DNA of 64,000 nucleotides. Origin: Methylomonas sp. AM2-LC (GTDB lineage Bacteria > Pseudomonadota > Gammaproteobacteria > Methylococcales > Methylomonadaceae). Position numbers and translations under genes: made by a program. The stretch lies in NCBI RefSeq assembly GCF_039904985.1, contig NZ_CP157005.1, positions 2,108,001-2,172,000 on the forward strand, written 5' to 3'. Shown here piece after piece: positions 41,194 through 52,319 of this stretch; position 1 is the stretch's first letter, and the number at the start of each line of letters is the position of its first letter. The notes beneath the pieces are model-generated. The model saw nothing but the letters and a program-made list of their open reading frames with translations, did no database searches and was not told the DNA's origin.

Positions 41194-41422
41194 GTAGCCA
41201 CGATTAGCGTCAGCGTAATCGTGGGAATGTATGCTCACCGAATATTCATTAGCCTTACTTTCAACAGTAGCACCAATTTTTATTATCGCCGCCAATATGA
41301 ATATTTAAGCAGTTACTCCAACAAATACGCAGGATTAGTTAAGCGTAACCGATTGTTTAAATGCGTCTCTATGCTTAGATGCTTTTCATTCCCACGATTA
41401 CGCTGACGCTAATCGTGGCTAC
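41194..41422 (+). repeat. REP-bounded repeat, copy B
   Basis: Full 229-bp copy. The left end is GTAGCCACGATTAGCGTCAG then CGTAATCGTGGGAATG. The right end (41387-41422) is its inverted complement. Each end is itself a hairpin (CCACGATTA with TAATCGTGG). It lies just downstream of the MscS-type gene and fills the gap 41065-41457. Confidence 0.88.
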
Positions 41423-41457
41423 GCTGGCTTAAGGCAGTTTGCCGTTTTGCCGATTAA

Positions 41458-43632
41458 TCACTTCACCCCTGCAACGTCTAAACCAGGCACTACTTCAGGC
41501 AATAAGATACTAGCCGCAAGCGTAGCAGGCAATTTAATGCCCTGTTTTGTCAGCGCAGTTTCCAGCTCCCAGTAGTAATCCGCTCTAACTTGCTGAGGTA
41601 TTTTAACGGCTTGTGGCTGTAGCCACACCACCAGTTCAAAGTTTAGGCTAGTATCGCCAAAACCGATCAGCCAGGCTTCCGCTTCCCGGCCTTTGTAATC
41701 TTTCAGTGTATGTGGGCTTTTAGCTGCAGCCTTTAAAGCAGCTTCCCGCACGTACTGTTTGTCATTACCGTAAGCGACGCTAAACGGGATATGGAAACGT
41801 CGCGATGCGTCATTTAAGGTCCAATTGATCACTTTACCATTAACAAATTCAGAATTCGGCACCAAAATTTCCACCATATCCTGAGTAGTCAGTAGGGTAC
41901 TGCGCACATTGATGGCACGTACTTCTCCGGTAATCCCGGTAGACAGTTCGACGAAATCGCCGATTCGCAAACTGCGCTCGAAAAGCACAATCAGTCCAGA
42001 AACAAAGTTGCTGAAGATAGCCTGCAAACCAAAGCCGATGCCCAAACTTAAACCGCCGGCTATCAAGGCAAAATTGCTGAGATCTACGCCGATACTGGAG
42101 AGTCCGATACTGATGCCCGCAATTAAGATCAGGTAATGCGTTAGTCTGCTTAGCGTATAGATAAACCCAATACTGCCGTGTCGCCACTCGCTAAAATGTC
42201 TTAAACCACGCCGCACAAAATGCGAAAGAGTCCAGGACATGCTGATGATAAACAGCAGTCTTACGATGCCCAGCGATGTCACGGGTGACTCACCAATTTT
42301 AAATAGACTGGTGCTTAAGTTATTGCCTAGCATTTTCCACGTCTGCGCAGAAAAAATTTTAATGTCCTCTAGTCCATTTTTCATTACACTTTGCTGACCA
42401 GTCAGTAGGGCTTTGGCTTTGTCTGCAATAAGATTGGCGTCACGAATTTCGCTATCCAGACGTTGTAGGGCAAGCAAGCTGACTTGCACTTCGTTCAGAC
42501 GTTGCTGAGTGAGCTTAACGATCACATTGTTTTGTTTTACGTTAGCAATTAGCAGAGCAGCCAATGATTTGCTGGCTCGACTTTGTTCGCGTTCTGTTTC
42601 AGGGCGCCATACGCCCAGCCGAGCATTAATTTGGCTAATATTATCCCTATTGTCATGAAGCTCTGCACTGAGCGCTTGAGGTTCGACATTGTTTTTGGAC
42701 ACTAATAATTGTGCCAGCACCTGTTGAATTTTTTCACGGCTAAACACTGTATTGGCAATAGCCGCGCTAATGGTGGCATTTCTAATCCTTTGTTCAAAAA
42801 GTAGTTTATAGGCCTGTATTTCATCACCATTGCCTTTGCCCGTGTCACTAGCGGTTTCTAAGTGAATAAGAATGGCATGCGCGTTATTAAATTCTTGTTC
42901 TTTGCTGAATAGTTCTTTTTTGAGTTGTTGTAAATAGGTTGCGGATATAAACAACCGCTCCTCGGCTGTGGTCGCAGCTTGAGTGAGTTGCGCCAATTGC
43001 ATGTTATTTGCTGCCAGTGCCTGTTTTTGCAGGCGCAACTGTTCGCCTTGTGTGGCAAACTTCGCCCAAGTCGCCATTAATACAATACCGGGTGTTAATT
43101 TGGTATCGGCTTGCTGATAGGCGGCAGTTTGTGAATCAAAACGCTGCTCAGTGGCCTTAATTTGGTTTTCATCTATCAGTAAATCTTCCTGAGCGGATTG
43201 TATTTCCATATCCAGGGTACGCTGCTGATGAACGATATCTAACCATTCTTCAATGGTATAGGTGTTTTGTAAGGTAATTTCCGCTGGCGTTTTCAGCGCA
43301 GTTTTGCTACGTACATCTAAGTAAGTAAGTAAATTCGTTTTAAGCCGATCAAGGTTTGCTTGCGTGTCTGCTTTGCCAGTTGCCAATAATTTTGGTTGAA
43401 GGCGCTTTAATTCTTGTGCAAATTGTTCGATACGATCTTTGAGCAATGCAGGGTCTGTTACAAAAAATAGCCACCAATTCGTGGCTAACTTTGCCGGATC
43501 AGGCAATTTCGGAACGCTTGTTGCCGCTTTATCGGACTGCAAAACCTGTTCGGTGCCGTTGTTGGCGACGGCTTGCGTAACTGAAATTGTAGTCGCATAA
43601 AGCCAGACTATAATGAAAAGTAGCTGTTTCAT
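41458..43632 (-). CDS. Large mechanosensitive channel of the MscS family (MscK/YbiO-like)
   Basis: 724 residues. A signal peptide ends about residue 22. A long periplasmic alpha-helical region (40-430) carries many Gln/Leu-rich coiled-coil stretches. Several TM helices and the MscS pore and beta domains follow: GGLSLGIGFGLQAIFSNFVS, GLIVLFERSLRIGDFVEL and NVRSTLLTTQDMVEILVPNS. Such channels release solutes on hypo-osmotic shock. The upstream 104-residue gene is translationally coupled by an ATGA overlap. Confidence 0.9.
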   Translation of the reverse strand: MKQLLFIIVWLYATTISVTQAVANNGTEQVLQSDKAATSVPKLPDPAKLATNWWLFFVTDPALLKDRIEQFAQELKRLQPKLLATGKADTQANLDRLKTNLLTYLDVRSKTALKTPAEITLQNTYTIEEWLDIVHQQRTLDMEIQSAQEDLLIDENQIKATEQRFDSQTAAYQQADTKLTPGIVLMATWAKFATQGEQLRLQKQALAANNMQLAQLTQAATTAEERLFISATYLQQLKKELFSKEQEFNNAHAILIHLETASDTGKGNGDEIQAYKLLFEQRIRNATISAAIANTVFSREKIQQVLAQLLVSKNNVEPQALSAELHDNRDNISQINARLGVWRPETEREQSRASKSLAALLIANVKQNNVIVKLTQQRLNEVQVSLLALQRLDSEIRDANLIADKAKALLTGQQSVMKNGLEDIKIFSAQTWKMLGNNLSTSLFKIGESPVTSLGIVRLLFIISMSWTLSHFVRRGLRHFSEWRHGSIGFIYTLSRLTHYLILIAGISIGLSSIGVDLSNFALIAGGLSLGIGFGLQAIFSNFVSGLIVLFERSLRIGDFVELSTGITGEVRAINVRSTLLTTQDMVEILVPNSEFVNGKVINWTLNDASRRFHIPFSVAYGNDKQYVREAALKAAAKSPHTLKDYKGREAEAWLIGFGDTSLNFELVVWLQPQAVKIPQQVRADYYWELETALTKQGIKLPATLAASILLPEVVPGLDVAGVK

Positions 43633-43943
43633 AGTCGGTCGGGTTTAACTAATCGGCGTTTATACAACGCTGCGGCATCGATGAATGCTATTACGCCAAG
43701 CGCAAAAATTAGAATAGAAACCATCAATCGCCAGACTTGGCCTTGAGTATGTGTAAGATTTACTGGTTGTGTGGCGCAAAGTCTCACGTAAATTTGTAAG
43801 ACTTGGTTGCCAGTCTCAACTAATCCATGAATTGCTTGGCTCAGTGAAACACGATTGACAGCCCAGTTATTTGTAACGGCAAGCAGAATATCCTCCATTA
43901 ACGCGGCATATACCCCTTGCTTTGTTGACACGTTTGCTATCAT
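43629..43943 (-). CDS. Small membrane protein coupled to the MscS-type channel
   Basis: 104 residues, with one certain TM helix near the C-terminus (LMVSILIFALGVIAFIDAAA) followed by a basic tail (LYKRRLVKPDRL). The N-terminal part is soluble and helical. The stop overlaps the start of the channel gene (ATGA), so an accessory role to that channel is inferred. No known family. Confidence 0.6.
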   Translation of the reverse strand: MIANVSTKQGVYAALMEDILLAVTNNWAVNRVSLSQAIHGLVETGNQVLQIYVRLCATQPVNLTHTQGQVWRLMVSILIFALGVIAFIDAAALYKRRLVKPDRL

Positions 43944-44169
43944 GTATGCTCCAATACTAATTAGCCTCCCTTCCTTTAGAAAGCCGCAATGTGTATCTTG
44001 CCATTATTTAGCTTTGCCGTCTGTTCGTTAGCCAGCATACTGTGATAGGGCTTAACGAGAGTAATAACATTGTTTGGGATTACTCGGCAAAAGCTTTCCA
44101 GGTATTATCCGTACAAGCGGAATTTTTGGTGAATTGTGGATTTGCAGGGTAAAAGTTGGACGAACTCGC

Positions 44170-44397
44170 GTAGCCACGATTAGCGTCAGCGTAATCGTGG
44201 GAATGTAAACTGCCCGAATATCCATTAGCCTTGCCCAACGGTAGCATTTATTTAACTCATCGCCACCAATAGCAATATTTAAGCTGTTACCCCAATAATT
44301 ACGTAGGATTAGTTAAGCGTAACCGATTGTTAAAAAGTGCCTCTATGAATGGGAAGCTTTTCATTCCCACGATTACGCTGACGCTAATCGTAGCTAC
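44170..44397 (+). repeat. REP-bounded repeat, copy C
   Basis: 228-bp copy with GTAG plus hairpin at both inverted ends; one mismatch between the ends within 30 bp. The same interior as copies A and B. It is the main content of the 669-bp gap 43944-44612 before tpx. Confidence 0.88.
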
Positions 44398-44529
44398 GCT
44401 GGTTTACTTCTATTAGATAGATAGCTTCTGTGTTGAGTTGGCGACAGGAAAACCAATGTTAGAAGCAATAAACCAGATTGTATAAGTTGATTTTTTTAGA
44501 CATAGGATAGTTACAGCAAATCCGCTTCA

Positions 44530-44600
44530 ATATATTGGGCTTTGCATTGCTTTACCCAATATATCATCTAGGGTGTCAGCACTGTATACAGCCGACACCC
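44530..44600 (-). terminator. Two hairpins downstream of tpx
   Basis: GGGTGTC (44571-44577) pairs with GACACCC (44594-44600), close to the tpx stop. Further on, ATATATTGGG (44530-44539) pairs perfectly with CCCAATATAT (44555-44564). Both are read on the minus strand after tpx; tandem terminators are the simplest reading. Confidence 0.6.
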
Positions 44601-44612
44601 GTTACATACAGT

Positions 44613-45113
44613 CTACGCGTTTAAAACAGCCAAAGCCGCTGCGTAATCGGGCTCTTCGGTAATTTCTTGTACTAAATGTGAATAAATAACCTGATCATTT
44701 TCATCAATTACCAATACGGCTCGTGCTGTTAGTCCTGCCAGTATGCTATCCAGCAAATGTACACCATAGTCATGCGCAAAACTGGAGCGGAAGCTGGATA
44801 AAGCTTCTACGTGTTTAATACCTTCAATTTCGCAAAAGCGGGCTTGGGCAAAGGGCAGGTCGGCAGAGATGACCAGTACCACTGTATCGTGAATATGCGC
44901 GGCTTTTTCATTAAATTTGCGGGTAGAGGTGGCGCAAGTCGGTGTGTCCAGGCTGGGGACAATATTTAATACTTTGCGTTTGCCTGCATAAGCCTCTAAA
45001 CCTACATCCTGCATTTTGCGATTAGTCAGTTTAAAGGCAGGTGCCTTGACGCCCACTGCGGGTAATTCACCCACCGTATTGATGGGTTTGCCTTGAAAGG
45101 TAATAGTGGCCAT
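44613..45113 (-). CDS. tpx: Thiol peroxidase (Tpx)
   Basis: 166 residues. Peroxidatic Cys60 is in PSLDTPTCATSTRKFN, resolving Cys94 in ARFCEIEGI, and SFRSSFAHDYGV follows as usual. It reduces lipid and other hydroperoxides with thioredoxin in the cytosol or periplasm-facing pool. Monocistronic. Confidence 0.96.
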   Translation of the reverse strand: MATITFQGKPINTVGELPAVGVKAPAFKLTNRKMQDVGLEAYAGKRKVLNIVPSLDTPTCATSTRKFNEKAAHIHDTVVLVISADLPFAQARFCEIEGIKHVEALSSFRSSFAHDYGVHLLDSILAGLTARAVLVIDENDQVIYSHLVQEITEEPDYAAALAVLNA

Positions 45114-45202
45114 GCTTAGCTCCTGTCAGTTAATAAATGTCTGATTAATACCGATTAAAACTGGCGATAGTCGTTAAAAAATTGAGGGCTTACTAAGCAC
45201 TC

Positions 45203-46600
45203 TTACGTTTTCTTCTGACTTTTCCGGTAGGTCACCAAACGTCTACGTTTTTTCTGCTGATGTTCGGTTAGTTTATTCTTTTGGCCTTCAAACGGATTGG
45301 CTGGCGATTTAAATACCAGTCGCACCTGTGTACCTTTTAATTGTAACTGCTCCCGATAATAATTCATCAGATAGCGGATGTAAGCGCCGGGCAGGGCATC
45401 GGTCTGTACGCCGTGGATAACCACGATGGGTGGATTACGACCACCTTGGTGCGCGTATTTCAATTTAATGCGGCGTCCACTCACCAGCGGTGGTTGATGT
45501 GCTGCCAGCGCGTCGTTCAAAATGCGGGTCAATAACGGGGTAGACATATCGATCATGGCCGAATCATACAAGCTATGCACAGTGTCAAACAATTTGCCTA
45601 CGCCACTGCCATGCAAAGCCGAAATCGGGTGCTTTTCTGCGTATTCTAAAAACGCTAATTTAATGTCGATCTGCTTTTTGACAAATTCGCGATGCTCAGC
45701 ATTCAGGCCATCCCATTTATTCAGACCAATAATCAAGGCCCGGCCAGCTTCCAGAATTAAACCTAAAATATGCGCATCCTGATCAGTGACGCCTTCAACC
45801 GCATCGATTAAATAAATGACCACATGCGATTTTTCAATGGCTTGCAACGATTTAATAATGCTGAACTTTTCTACCAGCAGGGATACTTTGGCGCGTCTGC
45901 GCATGCCTGCGGTGTCGATCAGGGTAAACTTTTGGCCGTTACGTTCAAAAGGAATATAAATACTGTCACGCGTGGTGCCCGCTTCATCAAACACCACCAC
46001 ACGTTCTTCACCCAATAGGCGGTTAACCAGGGTGGATTTACCCACATTCGGGCGGCCCACTATGGCAATAGCAATGCCTTTTTCCTGTTCTTCAATATCG
46101 TCGTCAGTGACAGGCAACAGCTCGTCAATACGCTCGAGCAGTTCGTGGATATTACGACCGTGTGTGGCGGCAATGGGAATGGGTTCGCCTAAGGCTAAAC
46201 TGTAGAAATCGTGAGTGACGGTATCGCTGTTGATGCCATCCATTTTATTGATGACCAAAACCACGGGTTTTGCCAGTTTACGCAAGGATTCTGCAATCAT
46301 TTCGTCGCTGGCATTTAAACCGTCGCGCGCATCCACCAAAAAGAAGATGACGTCAGCTTCTTGCAGGGCAATATCCACCTGTTTTCTGGAAAAAGCATCA
46401 ATGCCATCGCCGTCGTCAGAAATACCGCCAGTGTCAACCACCAGACAATCACGTTCACCACGTTTTACCCGGCCATATTGGCGGTCGCGGGTTAGACCCG
46501 GATAATCGGCCACCAGCGCCTCACGACTGCGCGTTAAATAATTAAACAGGGTAGATTTGCCGACATTCGGTCGACCCACTAAAGCAATAACTGGGAGCAT
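45203..46600 (-). CDS. der: Ribosome-associated GTPase Der (EngA)
   Basis: 465 residues with two GTPase domains, each beginning GRPNVGKST, followed by DTGGI and DTAGM switch motifs and NKMDG / NKWDG G4 motifs. The C-terminal KH-like domain ends in a basic tail ([20 protein letters not shown]). Required for 50S assembly. Last gene of the hisS-yfgM-bamB-der set; one base separates it from bamB. Confidence 0.97.
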   Translation of the reverse strand: MLPVIALVGRPNVGKSTLFNYLTRSREALVADYPGLTRDRQYGRVKRGERDCLVVDTGGISDDGDGIDAFSRKQVDIALQEADVIFFLVDARDGLNASDEMIAESLRKLAKPVVLVINKMDGINSDTVTHDFYSLALGEPIPIAATHGRNIHELLERIDELLPVTDDDIEEQEKGIAIAIVGRPNVGKSTLVNRLLGEERVVVFDEAGTTRDSIYIPFERNGQKFTLIDTAGMRRRAKVSLLVEKFSIIKSLQAIEKSHVVIYLIDAVEGVTDQDAHILGLILEAGRALIIGLNKWDGLNAEHREFVKKQIDIKLAFLEYAEKHPISALHGSGVGKLFDTVHSLYDSAMIDMSTPLLTRILNDALAAHQPPLVSGRRIKLKYAHQGGRNPPIVVIHGVQTDALPGAYIRYLMNYYREQLQLKGTQVRLVFKSPANPFEGQKNKLTEHQQKKRRRLVTYRKSQKKT

Positions 46601-46601
46601 T

Positions 46602-47816
46602 TTATCTCACTTTCAAGGCAGCGAGGATGCCGTCTTTTGAATATACGTAAACGATACCGTCAACAATGACGGGCTTGGTTTCAATGGCAGCTTTCGATAC
46701 TTTTATACGGCCCAACAGACGGCCATCCATGGTTGAAAGCCAATGTACATAACCTTCAAAATCACCCACTACCACATATTTTTCATAATTAATCGCCGCA
46801 CTAAGCTGGCGATTGTGTAAATCTTTTTGTTTCCATAACGAACCGCCGTTGCGCTGGTCCACTTGCCAGACTTCGCCATGGGTATCACTGATGTATAAAT
46901 AACGGGAGTCGTAACTAATGCCGGTATAAGAGGATACGTTTTCGTTACGCCAGATGACTTCACCATCGGATTTAGAAACGGCGGCTGTTCCTCCTTGATA
47001 ACTGCAAACATATAATGAGGCTCGGCTTTCCACCGGATCAACATCCAAATCAACCAAACGATCCACTTCAGAACGGCCGCTGGGTATGGAAATGGTCGAT
47101 TCCCATAACACTTTGCCGTCTTTAATCTGAATGTCCAGTAATTTGCCGTTGGCTGCACCTACAATCATACTGTCATCCAGCACCAGCGGTGTACCAGCAC
47201 CACGGATACTTAAAGCAGGCACGCTATGTTCAGCAGACCATTGTACGCCGCCATCTTCTTCGCGTAATGAGATGATTTTGCCATCGGTGGTACGTACGAT
47301 GACTTTGCCTTCAGCGATCACCGGCACCGCCAGTACTTCACTGGATACGGTGGTACTCCATTTAAGTGCGCCGGTGTTAATATCAAACGCTAATACTTCG
47401 CCATGGTTAGTACCCATAATCAGCACTTGTCTACCTAGGCCGGGGCCAGCGGCAAAGTTATATTCGGTTTTAGTTTCCCAGCGAATTTCGCCATCAATAA
47501 CCGAACGCGCTTGCAGCAAACCACGAAAATCGGCAACGTAAATAATACCGTCACGTACTTTAGGTAGCAATTTTAGCGATTTATTATCGGCACCCACTCC
47601 AACGGAATCGGACCATAATAAATCTACCTGTATTTCACCCTGATAATCTTCCGCCAGTTTTGCGGGTGGGTCAGCCGTATCGTCATCCGCAAACAAATCG
47701 GTAATCCCGGACATCATATCGCCCATGGTATCCAAACCCGCACAACCAGTTAACAATAACAGGCAGCAGAAAAAAACTGAAACAGAGAGTGGCGGGCGAT
47801 TACGGAAAAATAACAT
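46602..47816 (-). CDS. bamB: Outer membrane assembly lipoprotein BamB
   Basis: 404 residues from ATG 47816. Lipobox LLTGC (Cys25). Eight-bladed beta-propeller with PQQ-like repeats: [47 protein letters not shown]. It scaffolds BamA-mediated insertion of outer-membrane proteins. In line with yfgM upstream and der downstream, as in other gammaproteobacteria. Confidence 0.95.
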   Translation of the reverse strand: MLFFRNRPPLSVSVFFCCLLLLTGCAGLDTMGDMMSGITDLFADDDTADPPAKLAEDYQGEIQVDLLWSDSVGVGADNKSLKLLPKVRDGIIYVADFRGLLQARSVIDGEIRWETKTEYNFAAGPGLGRQVLIMGTNHGEVLAFDINTGALKWSTTVSSEVLAVPVIAEGKVIVRTTDGKIISLREEDGGVQWSAEHSVPALSIRGAGTPLVLDDSMIVGAANGKLLDIQIKDGKVLWESTISIPSGRSEVDRLVDLDVDPVESRASLYVCSYQGGTAAVSKSDGEVIWRNENVSSYTGISYDSRYLYISDTHGEVWQVDQRNGGSLWKQKDLHNRQLSAAINYEKYVVVGDFEGYVHWLSTMDGRLLGRIKVSKAAIETKPVIVDGIVYVYSKDGILAALKVR

Positions 47817-47828
47817 GGTGGCCAATGC

Positions 47829-48482
47829 CTATTTTGCGGGTGTTGCAGTGAAAGCCGGGGCCGAAATATCGTCCAGTTTAAATTGAATTAACGGCGTAGC
47901 CTGGCCAGTTCTGATGGCGCTTTGATAAGCAGTACGTGCTTCATCCAATCTGTCCATCGCTACATAGATATCGCCTTGCAATTCGTCGTAATTGGCGGCA
48001 AATCCTTCGCTAGTGGCAGGATCAACGCTTGCAATCAACTGTAAACCTTGTTCATACTGCTTAGTAGCAATGTCCAGTTCAATCAGGCGCAAGCGTGCCA
48101 AATGTTTAATTTCGTCGCTATCCGTGGTTTTAATTTGCTTGTCCAAAATGGCTTTGGCCGCTTCCAGATCGCCTTTTTGCACTTTAACTTTAGCTAATTC
48201 CAACGCAGCAAATTGCGCATAGGCAGAACTGGCATATTCTTTATTTAATTTTTCTGCGATTTTTTCAACCCCATCCAAATTATTTTTGGCGGCATTATCC
48301 AGCATTTCTTGAAAAGCCTGCGAAGCCTGAGTGCGGATTTCCTGCTGGTAACGTTGCCAAAAATTAGCGCCACTGACAATCACAATGGCGGTTATAACAC
48401 CAATGATGACCGAGGTTTGATTAACGCTCCACCATCTTTTAAATTGTTCAATTTGTTCTTCTTCAGTATCGTAAATTGCCAC
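47829..48482 (-). CDS. yfgM: YfgM-family TPR protein
   Basis: 217 residues from a GTG at 48482 (VAIYDTEEEQIEQFKRWWSV), chosen over a longer frame that would run into hisS. One TM helix follows (VIIGVITAIVIVSGANFW), then a periplasmic TPR-like domain (SQAFQEMLDNAAKNNLDGV). YfgM assists the SecYEG translocon and periplasmic chaperones. Tight spacing to bamB (12 bp). Confidence 0.92.
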   Translation of the reverse strand: MAIYDTEEEQIEQFKRWWSVNQTSVIIGVITAIVIVSGANFWQRYQQEIRTQASQAFQEMLDNAAKNNLDGVEKIAEKLNKEYASSAYAQFAALELAKVKVQKGDLEAAKAILDKQIKTTDSDEIKHLARLRLIELDIATKQYEQGLQLIASVDPATSEGFAANYDELQGDIYVAMDRLDEARTAYQSAIRTGQATPLIQFKLDDISAPAFTATPAK

Positions 48483-48510
48483 GTCGTGTCTCTTATGCAG
48501 TTGTAAGGAA

Positions 48511-49797
48511 TTAGTTGGTATGCCAGTGATGCAAGGTATTGAGTAAATCTGCAAAGGGCAGGGTAGTTTGTTCCTGCTCAATGCGTAAAGATTTTAAAGC
48601 CGCCACCTGCTGCGCCACTTCGTCGTCGCCCAGTATAATGGCATAGCTAGCACCGGATTTATCCGCTTTTTTAAATTGACTTTTAAAGCTGCCGCCATCG
48701 CAATTGACCACCAGTTTTAAGCCGGGAATATGGTCGCGAATACGTTCGGCTAATTGCATGCCAGCGGCTTCTGCTGCGGCACCTACCCGGATCATATACA
48801 CATCGGCAACGGCTTCGAGAGCCAGATTGTCAGTTTGTTCCAGTAAGGCCAGAATGCGTTCCATACCCATGGCAAAGCCAATAGCATGGTTAGCTTTACC
48901 GCCTAATTGTTCTATCAGACCATCGTAGCGGCCACCCGCACAAATTGTACCTTGCGCACCGAGTTCATCGGTTACCCATTCAAACACGGTTTTTCCATAA
49001 TAATCCAGGCCACGCACCAAACGGGTATTGATTTGATAGCCAATACCAATGGCATCTAAAGTGGCTTTTAGCGTATTAAAATGAGCCAGACTTTCTTCGC
49101 CTAAATGGGTTAATAATACCGGTGCCTGTGCCAGCATGGCTTGCATGGCCGGATTTTTACTATCCAAAATGCGTAACGGATTGCTTTCCAGGCGGCGCAG
49201 ACTATCTTCATCCAGCAATTCAATATGCTGTTTAAAATAAGTGACTAAAATGTCCCGATAACTGGCGCGCTCCGCACTGGTGCCCAGCGAGTTGATTTGC
49301 AGTTCCACTTTGTTTCGAATACCCAGATTTTTCCATAACCGGTCGGTTAACAATATGATTTCAGCATCAATATCCGGGCCAGGCATACCGTAGGTTTCTA
49401 CGCCTAACTGGTAAAACTGCCGATAACGGCCTTTTTGTGGGCGTTCGTGACGAAACATTGGCCCGTAATACCATAGGCGCTGGCTTTGATTATGCAGCAG
49501 CCCGTGCTCCAGACAGGCACGCAGACAGCCGGCGGTGCCTTCAGGGCGTAATGTGAGTGAATCACCGTTTCTGTCGTCAAAGGTATACATTTCCTTTTCG
49601 ACAATATCAGTCACTTCACCAATTGAACGTTTAAATAATTCGGTTTTTTCTACAATCGGTAAGCGGATTTCCTGATAACCGTATGCACTCAACACCTGTT
49701 TGGCTTTGGCTTCCAGCCATTGCCAGCGTGGTGAGTGTTCAGGTAGGATGTCGTGCATCCCGCGTATGGCTTGTAGAGCCTGTTGTTGTTTGGCCAT
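48511..49797 (-). CDS. hisS: Histidyl-tRNA synthetase
   Basis: 428 residues, class II aaRS. Motif 1 region [20 protein letters not shown], motif 2 [20 protein letters not shown], His-binding [17 protein letters not shown], and motif 3 [14 protein letters not shown], with an anticodon-binding C-terminus. It charges tRNA-His. ispG and rodZ, which usually sit between pilW and hisS, are absent; pilW is only 24 bp away. Confidence 0.97.
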   Translation of the reverse strand: MAKQQQALQAIRGMHDILPEHSPRWQWLEAKAKQVLSAYGYQEIRLPIVEKTELFKRSIGEVTDIVEKEMYTFDDRNGDSLTLRPEGTAGCLRACLEHGLLHNQSQRLWYYGPMFRHERPQKGRYRQFYQLGVETYGMPGPDIDAEIILLTDRLWKNLGIRNKVELQINSLGTSAERASYRDILVTYFKQHIELLDEDSLRRLESNPLRILDSKNPAMQAMLAQAPVLLTHLGEESLAHFNTLKATLDAIGIGYQINTRLVRGLDYYGKTVFEWVTDELGAQGTICAGGRYDGLIEQLGGKANHAIGFAMGMERILALLEQTDNLALEAVADVYMIRVGAAAEAAGMQLAERIRDHIPGLKLVVNCDGGSFKSQFKKADKSGASYAIILGDDEVAQQVAALKSLRIEQEQTTLPFADLLNTLHHWHTN

Positions 49798-49821
49798 GTT
49801 TTTTATTCTATCACTGTCGGA

Positions 49822-50592
49822 TTATTTTCCGAGTAGGGTTCTAATTTGATCGGATTCTTTGGCTGCCGGAAAGGTTTCCAGATACTGGTTAGCATAGTCT
49901 TCAGCCGCTTTGCTGTTACCTAGCGCCCGTTCAGTCTGAAACGCAATCCATAAAGACTGTGGCGTATGCTGGGATACCGATAAATAACGTTCCAGAAATG
50001 CTCGAGCAGACATGTACTGGCGGTTTTCGTAACTGATTTTTTGCATTTCCAACAGGGCAGGTGCAAATTCCGGTTGTAATTTTAACGCGAGACGGAAAAA
50101 CTCTTCAGCTTTTGCAAAATTGTTTTGCTTCTCAAAACAAACGCCCTTATTGGTATAGGCATACCATTGGCGATTATTCATGGGCTGCTCTATCGCCTCT
50201 TGAGTTAAACTTATGCCTTTTTCAAAATTACCACGCTCACAATAATAGCGTCCGACATTGGCTTCCACCACAAAGTTGTCCGGGCCTTTACTCAGGGCAG
50301 AGTCATAACTCATTTCGGCATTGGCATAGTCTTTAATATGTTCGTAAAAGCTGCCTAATGCATTGTAAATATTTGGGTTGCTCGAATCGTATCGGAGAGC
50401 TAAATCCAGTTTTTCCTTGGCAATATCCAGTTTGTCGAATTCCAGGTAATTGATACCCATTTCCAGATAAATCTGTGCTTTTTCAGCATTGGATTTAGAG
50501 TCGCCGCTCATGTTGGGTATTAGGCCGCAAGCACACGTGAGTAGGCTAAGACTTAAAAAATACACAACTTGAGTGGCCAATCTAATTTGCAT
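49822..50592 (-). CDS. pilW: Type IV pilus biogenesis/stability lipoprotein PilW (PilF)
   Basis: 256 residues. Signal with a Cys at 20 or 22 (LLTCACGL). The rest is a run of TPR units: [60 protein letters not shown]. PilW helps the secretin PilQ to reach the outer membrane. The start overlaps the end of rlmN by 11 bp. Confidence 0.93.
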   Translation of the reverse strand: MQIRLATQVVYFLSLSLLTCACGLIPNMSGDSKSNAEKAQIYLEMGINYLEFDKLDIAKEKLDLALRYDSSNPNIYNALGSFYEHIKDYANAEMSYDSALSKGPDNFVVEANVGRYYCERGNFEKGISLTQEAIEQPMNNRQWYAYTNKGVCFEKQNNFAKAEEFFRLALKLQPEFAPALLEMQKISYENRQYMSARAFLERYLSVSQHTPQSLWIAFQTERALGNSKAAEDYANQYLETFPAAKESDQIRTLLGK

Positions 50593-51694
50593 GAATGGTT
50601 TTAGCCTGTTGCAATTTTAAATGTCTGCGGCTTTTGTCTTGTACTTGTCCCACTAATTGTCCACAGGCCGCATCAATATCCTCGCCACGCGTTTTTCTAA
50701 TGGTGGTCACTATGCCGGCATTATTTAAGATATCTCTAAATTTTAAAATAACGCTAAAACTGGAACATTGATAATCCGATTGTGGAAATGGGTTAAACGG
50801 AATCAAATTCACCTTGGAGGGTACATTTTTTAACAGTTTTACCAAAGCATGCGCATTTTCGACACTGTCATTAATATCTTCCAGCATCACATACTCGAAA
50901 GTAATATGTTTACGCGGCCCGGTTTTAGCATATTCCCGGCAAGCGTCCATTAATTCGCTTAACGGGTATTTGTTATTAATGGGTACTATCTGGTTGCGTA
51001 ATTCGTCGTTAGGAGCATGCAGCGATACCGCCATACTTACATCACACACCTCGTTCAAGCGTCGCATGGCTGGTACTACCCCAGACGTGCTGATAGTCAC
51101 TCGACGTTTAGACAGCCCATAACTGAAGTCGTCCATCATTAAATTCATGGCGGCAACCACATTGTCAAAATTTAACAGTGGTTCGCCCATGCCCATCATC
51201 ACCACATTGGTGATTCTTTGTGCATTACCTATGCGCTGTTGCGCCAGATACAGCTGACCGATGATTTCGCTGACCGCTAGATTACGATTGAAACCTTGTT
51301 TGGCAGTGGAACAAAAGGTACACGCCAGCGCACAGCCTACCTGAGAAGAAACGCATAAAGTGGCGCGGCGTTCTTCCGGGATATACACTGTTTCAACGCG
51401 ATTACCACAATGCATTTCAACTGCCCATTTGCAAGTACCATCACTGGCCAGTTGTTCAGCGACAATAGTTGGCGCTTTAATCTGGCAATAGTCTTGTAAA
51501 TAGGTGCGCAGGGTTTTGCTCAGATTGGTCATCTGATTAAAATCAGTGACACCTTCCTGATAAATCCATTTTAAAACCTGTGTGGCCCGAAATGGTTTTT
51601 CGCCGAGATTGACAAAAAAGGCTTGTAAACCTTTTCTGTCAAAATCCAGCAGATTAACCAGCGGCGGCTTAACGGATGCGGTCGCAGAGATCAT
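50582..51694 (-). CDS. rlmN: 23S rRNA/tRNA (adenine-C2) methyltransferase RlmN
   Basis: 370 residues from ATG 51694 ([20 protein letters not shown]), the start that fits the family; the longer frame enters ndk. Radical-SAM CxxxCxxC is in [29 protein letters not shown] and [17 protein letters not shown] are typical. It methylates A2503 of 23S rRNA and A37 of tRNAs. Overlaps ndk by 26 bp. Confidence 0.95.
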   Translation of the reverse strand: MISATASVKPPLVNLLDFDRKGLQAFFVNLGEKPFRATQVLKWIYQEGVTDFNQMTNLSKTLRTYLQDYCQIKAPTIVAEQLASDGTCKWAVEMHCGNRVETVYIPEERRATLCVSSQVGCALACTFCSTAKQGFNRNLAVSEIIGQLYLAQQRIGNAQRITNVVMMGMGEPLLNFDNVVAAMNLMMDDFSYGLSKRRVTISTSGVVPAMRRLNEVCDVSMAVSLHAPNDELRNQIVPINNKYPLSELMDACREYAKTGPRKHITFEYVMLEDINDSVENAHALVKLLKNVPSKVNLIPFNPFPQSDYQCSSFSVILKFRDILNNAGIVTTIRKTRGEDIDAACGQLVGQVQDKSRRHLKLQQAKTIHAN

Positions 51695-52100
51695 TAGCTG
51701 AGAAAAAGAAAGCAATTTCTTCTTTAGCTGTTTCGGCAGCATCAGAACCATGTACCGCATTTTCGTCGATGCTAGTCGCAAAATCCGCACGGATAGTGCC
51801 TGGTGCTGCATCTTTAGGGTTGGTAGCACCCATTAGTTCGCGGTTTTTTAATACAGCATTTTCACCTTCCAGCACTTGGGCAAAGATGGGGCCAGAGATC
51901 ATGAATTTAACTAAATCATTGAAGAAAGGACGTTCTTTATGCACAGCATAGAAGCCTTCAGCTTGTTCTTGACTCAGTTGCAACATTTTTGCTGCGACTA
52001 CGCGCAAACCGTTTTTTTCGAAACGACTTACAATTTCACCAATCACATTTTTAGCGACCGCATCAGGCTTGATGATTGAGAACGTACGTTCAATTGCCAT
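51669..52100 (-). CDS. ndk: Nucleoside diphosphate kinase
   Basis: 143 residues. [20 protein letters not shown] at the N-terminus and the phosphorylated His in [20 protein letters not shown]. It exchanges terminal phosphates among NTPs. First gene of the ndk-rlmN-pilW-hisS run, reading leftward. Confidence 0.97.
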   Translation of the reverse strand: MAIERTFSIIKPDAVAKNVIGEIVSRFEKNGLRVVAAKMLQLSQEQAEGFYAVHKERPFFNDLVKFMISGPIFAQVLEGENAVLKNRELMGATNPKDAAPGTIRADFATSIDENAVHGSDAAETAKEEIAFFFSANDLCDRIR

Positions 52101-52189
52101 TTTAAAACTCCAAATTTAATAGTAGTGTAAGAAATTAGTTTACGCTTGCGCGAAGGATGCACGTATTCCGTGTGGCAATCCAAAAAATA

Positions 52190-52232
52190 GTAGGCTTAGC
52201 TTGGGTTAGGCAATAGCCGTAACACAAGCTAC
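52190..52232. repeat. REP-like palindrome, family 2, diverged copy
   Basis: GTAG (52190-52193) followed by AGCTTGGGTTA, loop, TAACACAAGCT. Related to copies at 57092 and 58941. It lies in the 219-bp gap between ndk and secD. Confidence 0.65.
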
Positions 52233-52262
52233 GTCAAGCATTTATAGGATGTGCCGACGTCA

Positions 52263-52294
52263 GGAGGCGCATCAATCGCAACAGATGCGCATCC
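52263..52294 (-). terminator. Hairpin downstream of secD, related to one at 56.4 kb
   Basis: GGAGGCGCATC (52263-52273) pairs with GATGCGCATCC (52284-52294). The core GCGCATCAATCGCAACAGAT recurs at 56404-56426 with two changes, so it is a dispersed palindrome that here serves as a likely secD terminator. Confidence 0.6.
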
Positions 52295-52319
52295 TGGTGT
52301 TCAGCACTGCTATCTCTGT

